Assembly (NCBI GenBank): GCA_963764805.1
Contig: CAVXUB010000001.1
Coordinates: 496,001-560,000 of the forward strand
Length of the DNA stretch: 64,000 bases
Source of the DNA: CAVXUB01 sp963764805
GTDB taxonomy: Bacteria > Actinomycetota > Acidimicrobiia > Acidimicrobiales > Bog-793
Direction of reading: 5' to 3'
Shown: positions 42,889 to 52,021 of the stretch, piece after piece
Position numbering within the stretch: position 1 is the first letter of the stretch
Layout: each line of letters begins with the position of its first letter
The notes under the pieces: generated by a model
The model's database searches: none
What the model saw: only the letters and a program-made list of their open reading frames with translations
What the model was told of the DNA's origin: nothing
Program-made: the position numbers and the translations under genes

Positions 42889-43437
42889 TCAAGAACCCGA
42901 CTTCATCGCATCTCGGACCGAGTCCCGGGCACGATCGACAACCGCCGCGAACGGCCCGACCAACATGTTCGCAACAGCCGTGTTGGGGGTGGAGGGATGC
43001 GGGCGCGTCGGTGCCATCTTCTTTGCCATCTCGTATGCCTTGCCCATCTGCTCGAGGCGCTCAGGCGTCTCCTTCGCCTCCACTAGCGGGAACTCCTTGG
43101 ACTCCTCTGCCTCGGCGTGCTCTTCGACCTCGTCGCGCAGCTTGATGAGGCTCTCGGCGAACTCGGCCGAGGAGGCGTCCATCTTCTCCATCTCCTTCAG
43201 CAACGCTTCCGCCCTGGACTCTTCCTCTATGCGGGCGTTGGCGACCTCCTCTCCCGCGTCCCGCTTGCTCACCGGGCGCAGGATCTCCTCCTCGGCCACC
43301 TCGTGCTGGACCAGCTCGGCGAGGAGTTGATGGAAGAGGTCCTGTCGCTGCTGGCCGGTCGCCGACTCGATCTGGCGAAACATCTGCCGGACTTCTTCAT
43401 GGTCCGTGCGCAACGCATCGATGATCCCGGTTCCCAT
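42889..43437 (-). CDS. Hemerythrin-domain protein
   Basis: The 182-residue helical protein shows the HHE pattern: IIDALRTDHEEVRQMFRQIE, ELVQHEVAEEEILRPV and LRDEVEEHAEAEESKEFPLV. It should bind a di-iron site and sense or carry O2 or NO. It follows the epimerase by about 50 bases but on its own ribosome binding site. Confidence 0.88.
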   Translation of the reverse strand: MGTGIIDALRTDHEEVRQMFRQIESATGQQRQDLFHQLLAELVQHEVAEEEILRPVSKRDAGEEVANARIEEESRAEALLKEMEKMDASSAEFAESLIKLRDEVEEHAEAEESKEFPLVEAKETPERLEQMGKAYEMAKKMAPTRPHPSTPNTAVANMLVGPFAAVVDRARDSVRDAMKSGS

Positions 43438-43527
43438 GTCGTCTCCTTCTCGCCCCCATGGTCGTTGCGCTTGCGATACCCATCGGGCAGGCCATCCATG
43501 TCGGTAGGGGCTGTTCGGAGTTGCGGT

Positions 43528-44346
43528 TCAGGCAGCGCTGCGCTCGGTGACGATCGGGTCGGGGTGCGCCCTTTTCTCGGCGAGGCGCTCGGGGACCTGC
43601 AGGATGCGCAGGATGGTGACCAGCCCCACCCCGCCGACGACGTTGCCCAGCGCCGCCCACAGGGCGGACTGGATCCAGTCCAGGTAGCCGAACGGGGCGT
43701 GGCCAGCGTGGAGCGCAGCGAACATCACGAGCGAGGCGACGATCGTGTGGTTGAGCGCCCCTGCCGCCAGGAGGAAGCCGGCGATCACTGCCGCTACGAC
43801 CTTGGCGCCGATCGACTCGGTCGCGTGTTGCATCCACGTCATGAGGGTGATCACCAATCCACCGAGGAGCGCCGGCGCGAAGGCCCGCCATCCGAGCCCG
43901 TAATCGACGTACCGCGTTCCTGCCTTGATGGCGACTGCGTGGAGCTGGGGCAGGCCGGCCATTATCAGCCACATGAGAACCCACCCGGCGAAGAGGTTGC
44001 AGACGAAGGTCCCTCCCCACAGTCGCAGCAGCCGGCGGAGTGTCGATTGCCGGGCGATCACTGCGACGACCGGCACGAGGAAGTTCTCGGTGAACAACTC
44101 ACTTCGCGCGAGGGTGAGGGCGACGAAGCCGATTGTGAACGCCAGCCCGCTCCACATGTCCGAGTCGGTCGCGTGCTTGACGATCAACAGGGCGAGGACA
44201 CCGACTCCCACGTCGAGACCACCGACGAGACCGGTCGCGGTGAGGGCAGAGACTCCTCTCGACAGGCGACGGCGCCCCTCGTCTAGGGTCCGCTCGAAAG
44301 CCGCTTCGGGACTGTGCTCCCCGGGCTCCTCAGCTTCGTCGGACAT
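43528..44346 (-). CDS. Formate/nitrite transporter (FNT) family channel
   Basis: The 272-residue protein has six hydrophobic segments and FNT features: GLAFTIGFVALTLARSELFTENFLVPVVAVI and FVCNLFAGWVLMW, with LNHTIVASLVMFAALHAGHAPFGYL near the end. FNT proteins are pentameric anion channels for formate, nitrite, hydrosulfide or acetate. It lies beside the hemerythrin gene, perhaps linked to nitrosative stress; that link is inference. Confidence 0.87.
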   Translation of the reverse strand: MSDEAEEPGEHSPEAAFERTLDEGRRRLSRGVSALTATGLVGGLDVGVGVLALLIVKHATDSDMWSGLAFTIGFVALTLARSELFTENFLVPVVAVIARQSTLRRLLRLWGGTFVCNLFAGWVLMWLIMAGLPQLHAVAIKAGTRYVDYGLGWRAFAPALLGGLVITLMTWMQHATESIGAKVVAAVIAGFLLAAGALNHTIVASLVMFAALHAGHAPFGYLDWIQSALWAALGNVVGGVGLVTILRILQVPERLAEKRAHPDPIVTERSAA

Positions 44347-44487
44347 GCGTTCTCCTACCTGTTGTGCACCTTCGCCTCTATCGGTGCCCGCACGTCACAA
44401 CGACCAACCACCGTCCGACGATTCGGGCTGATCCTCACCCGGCGACGTGAGAGAGTTCAAGCGATCCCTAGTGGAAGGAGCTGAACA

Positions 44488-44916
44488 ATGTCTGCAAGAG
44501 CGAGCGCAGAGTGGCGCGGTGGGATTCGATCGGGGACAGGGGAGTTCAGGGCGGGCGACTCGATCAGCGGCGGCTACACGTTCAAGTCGCGTTTCGAGGA
44601 TGGACCCGGGTCGAACCCCGAGCAGCTCCTCGGCGCGGCACACGCAGCCTGCTTCTCGATGGCGCTCTCCAGCCTCCTCGAGCGCGCCGGGACACCGGCC
44701 GAGAGCATTCACACGGATGCGGAGGTCACCATCCGGCTGGTCGACGGAGCCCCGACTATCACCCAGATCGACCTGACGACCGTCGGGGTTGTTCCAGGTC
44801 TCGAGGAGGGGGCCTTCGTGGAGCACGCCATGAGTGCCAAGGCCGACTGCCCCGTCAGCCGGGCGCTTGCAGGTGTCCCGGAGGTGAACCTGGTGGCCAG
44901 ACTCGACGCTCAGTGA
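44488..44916 (+). CDS. OsmC/Ohr family peroxiredoxin
   Basis: The 142-residue protein contains NPEQLLGAAHAACFSMALSSLLERAG and SAKADCPVSRALAGVPEVNL, giving the two reactive Cys of OsmC. The start ATG 44488 has GTGGAAGGAG upstream. OsmC reduces organic hydroperoxides at the expense of dithiol donors. Divergent from FNT. Confidence 0.92.
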   Translation: MSARASAEWRGGIRSGTGEFRAGDSISGGYTFKSRFEDGPGSNPEQLLGAAHAACFSMALSSLLERAGTPAESIHTDAEVTIRLVDGAPTITQIDLTTVGVVPGLEEGAFVEHAMSAKADCPVSRALAGVPEVNLVARLDAQ

Positions 44917-44991
44917 GCCTCGTGACGAGCCGGCGGGGAAGCAGTCCCTCTTGGGTCCCATGCAACCGAGCGGCTTGCGCTCGCGGGCCGA

Positions 44992-45897
44992 TCATTTTTG
45001 GCCCGGATCCACCGCCAGGCCGAACAGGTTCCTTCGCGTCACCGTGATGAAGCGCTCGTCGACATGGGTGCCGTCGAGCTTGGCGCGGGCGATGGTGGAG
45101 GAGTCGTTGTTGGCCCAGTAGATGTAATGGGCGTCCACGGCGAGACCTCCCTCGGGGAAGTGGGCGCCTGTGATGAAGCGCTGGTTGACTTCGGTGCCGT
45201 TGAGAAGAGCACGACCGATCCTGCCGGCAGTCTCGTCTGTCCAGTAGATGTACCGGGAGTTGACGGCGACCCCGGACGCCCCGCTCGGGCCGTTCGGAAC
45301 GGGAATGAAATCCTGGTCGACGTCTGTTCCGTCGATCCTTGCGCGCCCGATGTTGTAGTCATTTGCCCAGTAGATGTAGCCGCACCCGACAACGACGTCG
45401 TCTGGTCCCTCAGGCTGAGCCGTGGTGATGAACTTCTGGTCGACATGGGTGCCGTCGAGGCGGGCTCGGCCGATCTTGCCGGTGAGGTTGTTCGCCCAGT
45501 AGATGTAGCCGCCCGCGACCGCCACCCCGGCCGGCAGGCTGGCGCCGGTGATGAAGTGCCGGTCGACGTCGGTTCCGTCGAGCCGGGCGCGGCCGATCGT
45601 GCCCCCGCCGTCCCTGATCGGTGGCTTGCCGGCATTGGCCCAGTACAGGTAACCGCCGGAAATGGCGATGCTTCCGCTGAAGAACGGCGATACACCGGTG
45701 ATGAGCCTCTCGTCGACGTGGGTCCCGTTGAGCCATGCGGTGCCGATCCAGTGCTCGTTCGTCCAGTAAAGGCTCCCGCTTGCCGGCGTTCGCGACGAGC
45801 CGGCAGTCGTTCCCGATGCGGGCAGGGTCGTGACGGCCCCGAGCGAGCCGCTGACGGCCGCCACCGCAAGCATTCCGGACAGAAGAAGCCTTCTCAT
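44992..45897 (-). CDS. Secreted YWTD-like six-bladed beta-propeller
   Basis: ATG 45897 (AGGGAG upstream) is preferred to the GTG at 45924. A signal peptide (LLLSGMLAVAAVSGSLGAVTTLPAS) precedes six repeats of about 42 residues of the form GYIYWANNLTGKIGRARLDGTHVDQKFITG, typical of LDL-receptor-type YWTD blades. Such bacterial propellers bind ligands or act as virginiamycin B lyase-like folds. Role unknown. Confidence 0.82.
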   Translation of the reverse strand: MRRLLLSGMLAVAAVSGSLGAVTTLPASGTTAGSSRTPASGSLYWTNEHWIGTAWLNGTHVDERLITGVSPFFSGSIAISGGYLYWANAGKPPIRDGGGTIGRARLDGTDVDRHFITGASLPAGVAVAGGYIYWANNLTGKIGRARLDGTHVDQKFITTAQPEGPDDVVVGCGYIYWANDYNIGRARIDGTDVDQDFIPVPNGPSGASGVAVNSRYIYWTDETAGRIGRALLNGTEVNQRFITGAHFPEGGLAVDAHYIYWANNDSSTIARAKLDGTHVDERFITVTRRNLFGLAVDPGQK

Positions 45898-46032
45898 CTC
45901 AGATGCTCCCTGCTTTCTCTTCACCCGGGAACTGATCCATCAGCGCCGGAGCTCGCTGATCTCGAAACGTAGCAGCGACCGTCCCAGCCATCTACGCCCC
46001 GTTTCGCAAGGAGGCGCGCCGGGTGCCGTACC

Positions 46033-46776
46033 TCAGCGCGGCATCAACGCGAACACTCCCCATCCGAGATGCTCCCGGGCAGCCAGATGATCCGCCGGCG
46101 CCCGGTCGAGCTCGGCGCGCATCTGGCACCAGAGCTCGTCTGCCGGGTTGGCGTCCAACCACCGGCGGACGTTCAGCCACTGCAGGCAGTGGTAGGCGTC
46201 CCAGTCGTCCGGTCCCGCGAGCACCATCTGCACCAGGTCGAGCCCGTTGTCGACGAACGAGGAGATCAGGTCGGGGAGCGTCAGCCACTCCTCACGGTCG
46301 CGTGCGTGGCAGGCCCGGGCGATCTCGTCGGTCTCGGGAACACGCACCCAGTAGGGCTCGCCTACGAGGATCAGGCCGCCGTCACGCAACGATCGACGCA
46401 GCAGATCGATCGTCCCGAACACGCCGTTGCCGATCCAGGTGGCCCCGATGCACGAACCAACGTCGACCGGGTCCGCGGCAACGTGGCCGGCGGCGTCGCC
46501 ATGCTCGAACCTCACTCGAGCGGCGACACCCAGCTCGGCGGCACGATTTCGTGCCATCTCGATGAACGCGGAGCTGAGGTCGACTCCGACTCCACTGATG
46601 CCGTGGTCGCGAGCCCAGGTGCAAAGCATCTCGCCTGAGCCGCAGGCAAGGTCGAGCATCTGCTGGCCCGGCCGGAGCAGTAGCGCCTCGCCGAGACGGG
46701 CCAGCTTCGCCGGCGTCAGTGGATCGTGGATTCGGTGGGTGCTCTCACGGATCACGAAGTGCCGCGGGAGATCCAT
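46033..46776 (-). CDS. SAM-dependent methyltransferase
   Basis: ATG 46776 lies 5 bases after the DinB gene stop. The 247-residue protein has motif I LDLACGSGEMLCTW, GVDLSSAFIEMARNRA, GDAAGH, and GGLILVGEPYW, a class I methyltransferase. The same frame is open into the DinB gene only because that gene is frameshifted. Substrate unknown. Confidence 0.85.
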   Translation of the reverse strand: MDLPRHFVIRESTHRIHDPLTPAKLARLGEALLLRPGQQMLDLACGSGEMLCTWARDHGISGVGVDLSSAFIEMARNRAAELGVAARVRFEHGDAAGHVAADPVDVGSCIGATWIGNGVFGTIDLLRRSLRDGGLILVGEPYWVRVPETDEIARACHARDREEWLTLPDLISSFVDNGLDLVQMVLAGPDDWDAYHCLQWLNVRRWLDANPADELWCQMRAELDRAPADHLAAREHLGWGVFALMPR

Positions 46777-46781
46777 TCGGT

Positions 46782-47340
46782 CTATTCGCCGGTCTCGCCG
46801 TCGACCGCCTCCCGGAGGAGGTCGGCATGGCCGTTGTGCCGGGCGTACTCCTCGATCATGTGGAGGAGGATCCAGCGCAGGGTCGGGGCCCGCCCGTCCG
46901 GCCAGGTTCGAACGGCGGCTTGCTCGAGACCACGGTCGCGGAGAGCTTCGGCGACCAGCTGGCGCGAGCGTCCAACGGAGCCTTCCCACAGCGCCCACAG
47001 TTCTTCCGGGTGCGTCGTCGGCAGCGGTGCGCCACTCCCAGTCGGGATCGGACTCCCAGTCGACGGCGTCCCACGGCGGCGAGTACTCCCGGCCGTGCAG
47101 CGACTTGGAGAACCATGCGTCCTCGACCAGCGCCAGGTGCTTCATCAGCCCACCGAGGGTCATCGTGGAAGCGGCAGTCCTGGCATTGAGGCCGTCGGAG
47201 CCGAGCCCGCGGCACTTCCAGGCGAAGGTGGCGCGGTGGTAGTCGAGGTAGGCGAGCATCATCGTCGTCTCGTCCGCCGCGACCGGAGGCTCGGGTCGCC
47301 CGTGCTCGTCGAGCTCGAGTTGGGAAGAATCGGTGTCCAT
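46782..47340 (-). pseudogene. DinB/DUF664 family protein with one frame shift near 47010
   Basis: MDTDSSQLELDEHGRPEPPVAADETTMMLAYLDYHRATFAWKCRGL...LVEDAWFSKSLHGREY is a DinB-like N-terminus. After DDAP the conserved continuation (EELWALWEGSVGRSRQLVAEALRD, LRWILLHMIEEYARHNGHADLL) is in the next frame and stops at 46782. One extra C in a CCC run at about 47008 explains the break. DinB-fold proteins bind metal through a His triad and often are thiol-dependent transferases. Confidence 0.8.
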
Positions 47341-47400
47341 GGGCAAAGCTTGCCCCATCACCGCCGCGCAGGAAGCCGTGCTTCCGGCGACCTGCTGCCA

Positions 47401-48129
47401 CTACGGGGTGAACAGCCTCCAGTGCCCTTCGGAGACGACTTCCACGTCGCCGTCGACCACCTTGATGGCAGTCGCGTCGTCGATCGCGTACGTCGGCAGC
47501 GGGATCCTCGCCGCCCACTGTTCTGCCACGGCCATGTCTTGGTGATCCGCGTGGTCGACGTGCGGCATGATCGCAAAATCAACCAGACCAAGTCCGTCGG
47601 CCCGGACAACGATCATCTTCAGTCCGCCACCAGGAGCATCGAACACGACCTCTTCGGTCGAGATCTCTTCACCGCGGCCGCGGCGCGGCTCGTGGTAGGT
47701 CTCGGCGTACGTGGTGGCGGTGGCGATGCTGCCGGCACTGACGCCCACGTAGACAGTCTCGTCGGACAGGCTCGGCAAGAGCTCCGCCAGGCCGGACTGC
47801 CGCATCCAGTAGGACAAGAACACGGGATCGCCGCCCCAGACCAGCAGGGCGTCGGTCTCGCGGACCGCCGGGACCCAACACTCCTCGTCGATGCTGGGCA
47901 GTACGGACAGCTCCAGCACCCCCAATGACTTCCAGCCCAATCCGGCGAAGCGGCTCTTGGTCTTCCCGCTGATGGCCTCCCATGCGTGGCTCCCACCACC
48001 GGGGAAGGGGTAGATCGCGGTAGGGATGACGAGGGCGTTCGACTCGCTGATCGGCTTGCCCAGCAGATCGACCAGCGCCTGCTCGATGCTCGCGTTGGCG
48101 ATGCCCGAGGACGTGAGGAGGAGTTTCAA
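47401..48129 (-). CDS. Peptidase S51 (dipeptidase E) family protein
   Basis: The 242-residue protein has LLLTSSGIANASIEQAL, VWGGDPVFLSYWM and the nucleophile elbow VGVSAGSIATA, then DFAIMPHVDH and WAARIPLPTYAIDDATA. It belongs to the S51 group that includes dipeptidase E and cyanophycinase. It overlaps the SRPBCC gene by 4 bases, so the three genes ArsR-SRPBCC-S51 form an operon. Confidence 0.88.
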   Translation of the reverse strand: MKLLLTSSGIANASIEQALVDLLGKPISESNALVIPTAIYPFPGGGSHAWEAISGKTKSRFAGLGWKSLGVLELSVLPSIDEECWVPAVRETDALLVWGGDPVFLSYWMRQSGLAELLPSLSDETVYVGVSAGSIATATTYAETYHEPRRGRGEEISTEEVVFDAPGGGLKMIVVRADGLGLVDFAIMPHVDHADHQDMAVAEQWAARIPLPTYAIDDATAIKVVDGDVEVVSEGHWRLFTP

Positions 48130-48620
48130 CTCGTTGCGTCTCCCTCTAGCAGTGAGGCGAGGTAATCCTCCAGCTTGTCGAAGCTCGAGGCCTGGCCGTC
48201 GCCCTTGGTCATCTGGTCGCGGCCGGCCTTGTCGCGGAAGGCCATCGTCATCGTGAGCGTGGTGACGCCGTCGGCCTCGGCCAGCTCATCTGTCTCGTCG
48301 GCCCACGCCCCCGGCCAACCTTCGAACAGCCACGTCTGCACGATCCGCTTCGGGGGATCGATCTCCACGTAGGTCCCACGGAACGAGCACTCCACCCCGC
48401 CCGGCGTCACGAAGACCATGTGGTAGTCCCCGCCGACGCGCAGGTCCATGGAGCACACCGTCATCTCGTCCTCGAACGGGGCGAACCAATGCCGCACGTG
48501 TTCGGGGTTCGTGAGCACCTCGAATACGAGCTCGATCGGCGCGTCGAACTGACGGGTGGTGACGATCTCCAGCTCGTTGGGGAACTCGACGACGGTGGAG
48601 CCATGCCTCTTGGATGTCAC
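48126..48620 (-). CDS. SRPBCC (AHSA1-like) domain protein
   Basis: The 164-residue protein shows VEFPNELEIVTTRQFDAPIELVFEVLTNPEHVRHWFAPFEDEMTVCSMDLRVGGDYHMVF and LFEGWPGAWADETDEL, the hydrophobic-pocket AHSA1 pattern. It overlaps the ArsR gene. The truncated paralogue is at 35915-36097. Confidence 0.9.
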   Translation of the reverse strand: MTSKRHGSTVVEFPNELEIVTTRQFDAPIELVFEVLTNPEHVRHWFAPFEDEMTVCSMDLRVGGDYHMVFVTPGGVECSFRGTYVEIDPPKRIVQTWLFEGWPGAWADETDELAEADGVTTLTMTMAFRDKAGRDQMTKGDGQASSFDKLEDYLASLLEGDATS

Positions 48621-48958
48621 TGAACGTCTCCTTGCTGTTGAAGCTCATCGAGATACGCGCCCATCCGATCCAGCCGATCGTTCAGCGCCAGCTCGTACTT
48701 GGCGACCCACTCTCGGAACGGCCCGAAACATGCCGGTTCCAGCCGGTACAGCCGGTGGCGCCCTGCGGCGCGGCACTTGACGAGGCCGACCTCGCTGAGC
48801 ACCCGGAGGTGCTTGGAGACTTGGGGCTGGGAGAGCGACAGGTCGTCCACGATCGTCCCGACCGGCTTCTCGCCGCCGATCAGCGAGTCGAGGATCTCCC
48901 GACGGTGAGCGTCGGCGATGGCGTTGAAGACGTCCGACGTCGTCGCGGCACGGGGCAC
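48617..48958 (-). CDS. ArsR-family transcriptional regulator
   Basis: The 113-residue protein contains IADAHRREILDSLIGGEKPVGTIVDDLSLSQPQVSKHLRVLSEVGLVKCRAAGRHRLYRLEPACFGPFREW. It is clearly paralogous to the regulator at 36094-36444. It leads the ArsR-SRPBCC-S51 operon. TTCCGATATCGGAA is present at 48969-48982, just upstream, a perfect 14-base palindrome that may be its operator. Confidence 0.9.
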   Translation of the reverse strand: MPRAATTSDVFNAIADAHRREILDSLIGGEKPVGTIVDDLSLSQPQVSKHLRVLSEVGLVKCRAAGRHRLYRLEPACFGPFREWVAKYELALNDRLDRMGAYLDELQQQGDVQ

Positions 48959-48968
48959 GACTCCATCA

Positions 48969-48982
48969 TATTCCGATATCGG
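48969..48982. promoter_or_regulatory. TTCCGATATCGGAA palindrome upstream of the ArsR operon
   Basis: This perfect 14-base palindrome lies 11 bases before the ArsR start and is AT-richer than its surroundings. Similar AT-containing palindromes are typical ArsR operators. The paralogous system at 36444 has TAATATATTC in the same place, not the same sequence. Confidence 0.5.
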
Positions 48983-49003
48983 AAAGTGTCAACTCGAGCC
49001 CAC

Positions 49004-50173
49004 TCATGCGTCTCTGGTCATCGCCCGCCAGGCGCCGAGCGCCGTCCACACCACGATCCATGCGACGATCACGCACACTGCGACCGTCGTCGTGTCATGG
49101 ACGAACAGCGCCTGGCGGTCTGACCCACCGCCGCCCGCGAAGGGAGTCGGTAAGTTGCCGGGTTCGAGGTGTGCCGTGGCGAGGCCGACGATGCCTCGCT
49201 GGAGGTTGATCATGTGGGGGAGGCGTGCGTGCGAGGCGATCGGCGTCAGCACGACTTCGAGGATGATGACGAGGACGGTCGCCACCGTCCGTTGGCCGAC
49301 CAGCGAGGCGAGCCCGAGCCCGACGAGGAAGCCGACGGCGGCCTCGAGCTCCAGCCACAAGCCGGTCTTTATCATCAGGTTGATCGGAGGCGTCAGGAAC
49401 AACCTTGCGTAATCGGAGTAGTCCTGCTGTGCGAACTGGATCGCCTGTGCCCGCATCTCGGCCGGTGTGCAGCCTTCTGGAGCGCCACCCGGACCGCCGG
49501 AACTTCCCGGCCCGGGCGCACCGAGGCAAGCGGGGCTCACGGGCTGGTCCGACGGCGAGAAGCTGCCGGGGAAGTTGTAGACGACGGAGTTGGCGTTGTC
49601 CGCCGCCCAGTGCTCGAAAGCGGTCTTGGACAGCCCGGCCGGGACGTTCACGCCGTTGTAGTCGAGTGTCTTCGGGGCGGCGGCCACACTCACGAGGCAC
49701 ACCACGGCGAAGCCGACGGCGACCATCGACCAGATGATCGCCAGACCGGCAGGAATGCGTGCCAAGTAGAGCGCCACGCGGGAGCGTCCGGTGATGACGT
49801 GGTGACGGAACATCCCCTCGGTGAGGTCGGTCGAACCCGCGGTCGCCCCGAGCGTGGCTGCGACGATGAAACCGAAGATGTAGAGCACCCACGGGACCAT
49901 CGCGACGTAGGCGTCGTAGCCACCCGCCGGCGGGTAGGTGTTCGGGGACGCCGCATGAAGGATCAGGCGGATGATGAGATACACGGTCGGTATGCCGATC
50001 GTGACCACTGCGAGCATGGCCATCAGGCCGCGCCGCCTGCGCAGCTCGTGGAACCTGGCGGCGATCATGCGGCCGTTGGGGATCCATGACCCTCGATGGT
50101 CGTGGGCCAGGTCGGCCGCCGGGCCCTCGCCGGGGGAGAGTCCGAGCGTAGAAGGCGCAGCTGTGACGGTCAT
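49004..50173 (-). CDS. ABC transporter permease
   Basis: ATG 50173 overlaps the ATPase stop by 4 bases. The 389-residue protein has six or so membrane segments (MAMLAVVTIGIPTVYLIIRLIL, AMVPWVLYIFGFIVAATLGAT, GLAIIWSMVAVGFAVVCLVSVAA, VGFLVGLGLASLVGQRTVATVLVIILEVVLTPIA, TTTVAVCVIVAWIVVWTALG). A roughly 100-residue extracytoplasmic loop follows the fourth. It matches ABC-2-like permeases paired with bacitracin-type ATPases. Substrate unknown. Confidence 0.8.
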   Translation of the reverse strand: MTVTAAPSTLGLSPGEGPAADLAHDHRGSWIPNGRMIAARFHELRRRRGLMAMLAVVTIGIPTVYLIIRLILHAASPNTYPPAGGYDAYVAMVPWVLYIFGFIVAATLGATAGSTDLTEGMFRHHVITGRSRVALYLARIPAGLAIIWSMVAVGFAVVCLVSVAAAPKTLDYNGVNVPAGLSKTAFEHWAADNANSVVYNFPGSFSPSDQPVSPACLGAPGPGSSGGPGGAPEGCTPAEMRAQAIQFAQQDYSDYARLFLTPPINLMIKTGLWLELEAAVGFLVGLGLASLVGQRTVATVLVIILEVVLTPIASHARLPHMINLQRGIVGLATAHLEPGNLPTPFAGGGGSDRQALFVHDTTTVAVCVIVAWIVVWTALGAWRAMTRDA

Positions 50174-51159
50174 TCCGGTGCCCCCAGTCGGCTGGTGACT
50201 TGCAAGAACCATGTCTCGAGCGATGCCTGCACCGGCTGCAGCCGGTAGAGGGCGACCTTGCCCTCGACGAGGACGCGACCGATCTCGGCGATGAGGTCGC
50301 GGCCGGAGCCCTCTGGCAACGTGATCGCCAGCCCGTCCGGCCCCAGGTCGATCTGGGTCGGGACGTTGAGCTGCGACACGAGACGCCGGGCGACCTCCGG
50401 ATCCGAGCACTCCACCTCGACGACCACCGCGCTGCCGGCAAGCAGGTCTGCGATCGGCCCCTGGCGGATGACCCTGCCGTGGTCGACGATCGCCACCGAG
50501 TCGCACGTCCGTTGCACCTCGTCCAGCAGGTGGGACGAGAGCACCACCGTCCGGCCCTCGTCGACCAGGCCGAGGACCATCTCCCGCATGTCCTGCATTC
50601 CGGCCGGATCGAGGCCGTTCATCGGCTCGTCGAGGATCAGCAGTTGCGGGTCCGCCAGCAGGCAGGCGGCCACGCCGAGCCTCTGGCGCATGCCCATCGA
50701 GTACTTGCTCACCCGGTCCCCCGCCCGGCGGGCGAGACCGACGCGGTCGAGAGAGGTCCCGATGCGGTCGCGGGCCGCCGGTTCGCGTGAGCTCGCCAGC
50801 AACGCGAGGTTCTCTCGGCCCGTCAGGTGCCCGTGGAAACGAGGCTCGTCCACGATCGCGCCCACTCGCGCAAGGGCTTTGGCGCGCTGGCTCGGCACCG
50901 GATAGCCAAGCAGCGACATGCTGCCGGAGTCCGCATGCGTGAGACCGAGGAGCACCCGGATCAGCGTGGTCTTTCCGGCTCCGTTCGGGCCGAGGTAGCC
51001 GAACGCGCATCCACGCGGGATCCGCAGGTCGACGTTGTTGACGGCCACGTTGGACCCGAAGGACTTCGTGAGCCCTCTGGCCTCAACCGCCAGTCCCTCG
51101 GCTCCGTTACCGGTCCCGGGGCGCCCGTCTCCTGTTCGTCGGAGTGTTGTCGTGCTCAT
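50170..51159 (-). CDS. ABC transporter ATP-binding protein
   Basis: ATG 51159 has GGAGGTGGGC upstream; upstream in-frame starts are shadows. The ATPase shows Walker A GPNGAGKTT, signature YSMGMRQRLG, Walker B LLILDEPMNGLDP and H-loop SSHLLDEV, plus a roughly 90-residue C-terminal extension. It belongs to the antibiotic-resistance or ABC-2 class (BcrA-like). Together with the permease it would export a drug, peptide or lipid, probably under the divergent two-component system. Confidence 0.92.
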   Translation of the reverse strand: MSTTTLRRTGDGRPGTGNGAEGLAVEARGLTKSFGSNVAVNNVDLRIPRGCAFGYLGPNGAGKTTLIRVLLGLTHADSGSMSLLGYPVPSQRAKALARVGAIVDEPRFHGHLTGRENLALLASSREPAARDRIGTSLDRVGLARRAGDRVSKYSMGMRQRLGVAACLLADPQLLILDEPMNGLDPAGMQDMREMVLGLVDEGRTVVLSSHLLDEVQRTCDSVAIVDHGRVIRQGPIADLLAGSAVVVEVECSDPEVARRLVSQLNVPTQIDLGPDGLAITLPEGSGRDLIAEIGRVLVEGKVALYRLQPVQASLETWFLQVTSRLGAPE

Positions 51160-51195
51160 GCCCACCTCCATTCGTGTGTCGTTGTACCGAAACGC

Positions 51196-51252
51196 CGGTG
51201 ACAGCACGGTGACAGCCGTCCGCCAGTCCCTCTGACACGGGGTTGTCACCGG
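51196..51252. promoter_or_regulatory. OmpR-type response-regulator boxes between ABC and two-component genes
   Basis: Two 11-bp tandem copies CGGTGACAGCA / CGGTGACAGCC lie at 51196-51206 and 51207-51217, exactly one helical turn apart. An inverted copy (GGTTGTCACCG) lies at 51242-51252. Direct repeats with 11-bp spacing are typical of OmpR/PhoB-type regulators. They lie just upstream of the ATPase start and before the response-regulator gene. Confidence 0.65.
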
Positions 51253-51340
51253 GGAGGTGGCATCCTGAGCATGGCGGCTCTGTCCTGTTTCGAGTCGGTC
51301 GTCCGGACCGAGGCCGCCGGGAGGCAAGGATCGTGAGCAG

Positions 51341-52019
51341 ATGAGAATCCTCGTGGTGGAAGATCACGGCATCCTCGGCCAGACGATCGGCACCGGCCTG
51401 CGTCGTGAAGGTATGGCGGTGGACGTCGTCCTGGACGGATCCGACGCGCTGGCGCGGCTGGCCGTCAATCCGTATGACGTGGTCGTGCTCGACCGCGACC
51501 TGCCCGGCGTGCACGGCGACGACGTCTGCCGGAAGATGGCCGAGGATCGGCGAGAGACGCGCATCCTGATGCTCACCGCATCGGCTGCTGTCGAGGACCG
51601 TGTCGTCGGGCTCGGCCTCGGCGCCGACGACTACCTGCCGAAGCCGTTCGACTTCTCAGAGCTCGTGGCCCGCATCCGCGCCCTTGGACGGCGCGCGCCT
51701 CAGGTGCAGCCCGTCAACTTCGTGCACGGCGACCTCGTTCTTGACCCGGCTCGGCGCCACGCGAGTCCGCGCCGGCCGGGTGCTCGCCCTCAGCCCGAAG
51801 GAGTTCGCGGTGCTGGAGTGCCTGATGGCGGCGGAAGGCAGGCTCGTCTCGACCGAGGAACTGCTCGATCGGGTCTGGGACGAGGCTGCGGACCCGTTCA
51901 CCACGACCGTGAAGACGACCATCCGCCGCCTGCGGAACAAGCTCGGCGACCCGCCCGCGATCCAGACGGTTCGGGAGGGTGGATACCGGATCGGGACTGC
52001 GGACCATTGCCACGACTGA
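51341..52019 (+). CDS. OmpR/PhoB-type response regulator, one frame shift near 51757
   Basis: The receiver domain MRILVVEDHGILGQTIGTGLRREGMAVDVVLDG...VVVLDRDLPGVHG (phospho-acceptor Asp51) ends DDYLPKPFDFSELVARIRALGRR. The winged helix continues in the next frame: ATRVRAGRVLALSPKEFAVLECLMAAEGRLVSTEELLDRVWDEAADPFTTTVKTTIRRLRNKLGDPPAIQTVREGGYRIG, and it stops at 52019. One indel around 51750-51760 restores a 225-residue regulator. Coupled to the kinase 2 bases later. Confidence 0.82.
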
Positions 52020-52021
52020 CC

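Noticed and set aside
46776..47361. DinB-methyltransferase fusion protein of 442 residues
   Set aside because: The joining stretch is Arg/Pro-rich nonsense. The true DinB C-terminus is in another frame with its own stop at 46782.
51757..52019. Response regulator and histidine kinase as one 605-residue fused protein
   Set aside because: The middle part is non-homologous. The winged helix lies in another frame and ends at 52019, just before the kinase GTG, so the fusion is an artefact of one indel.
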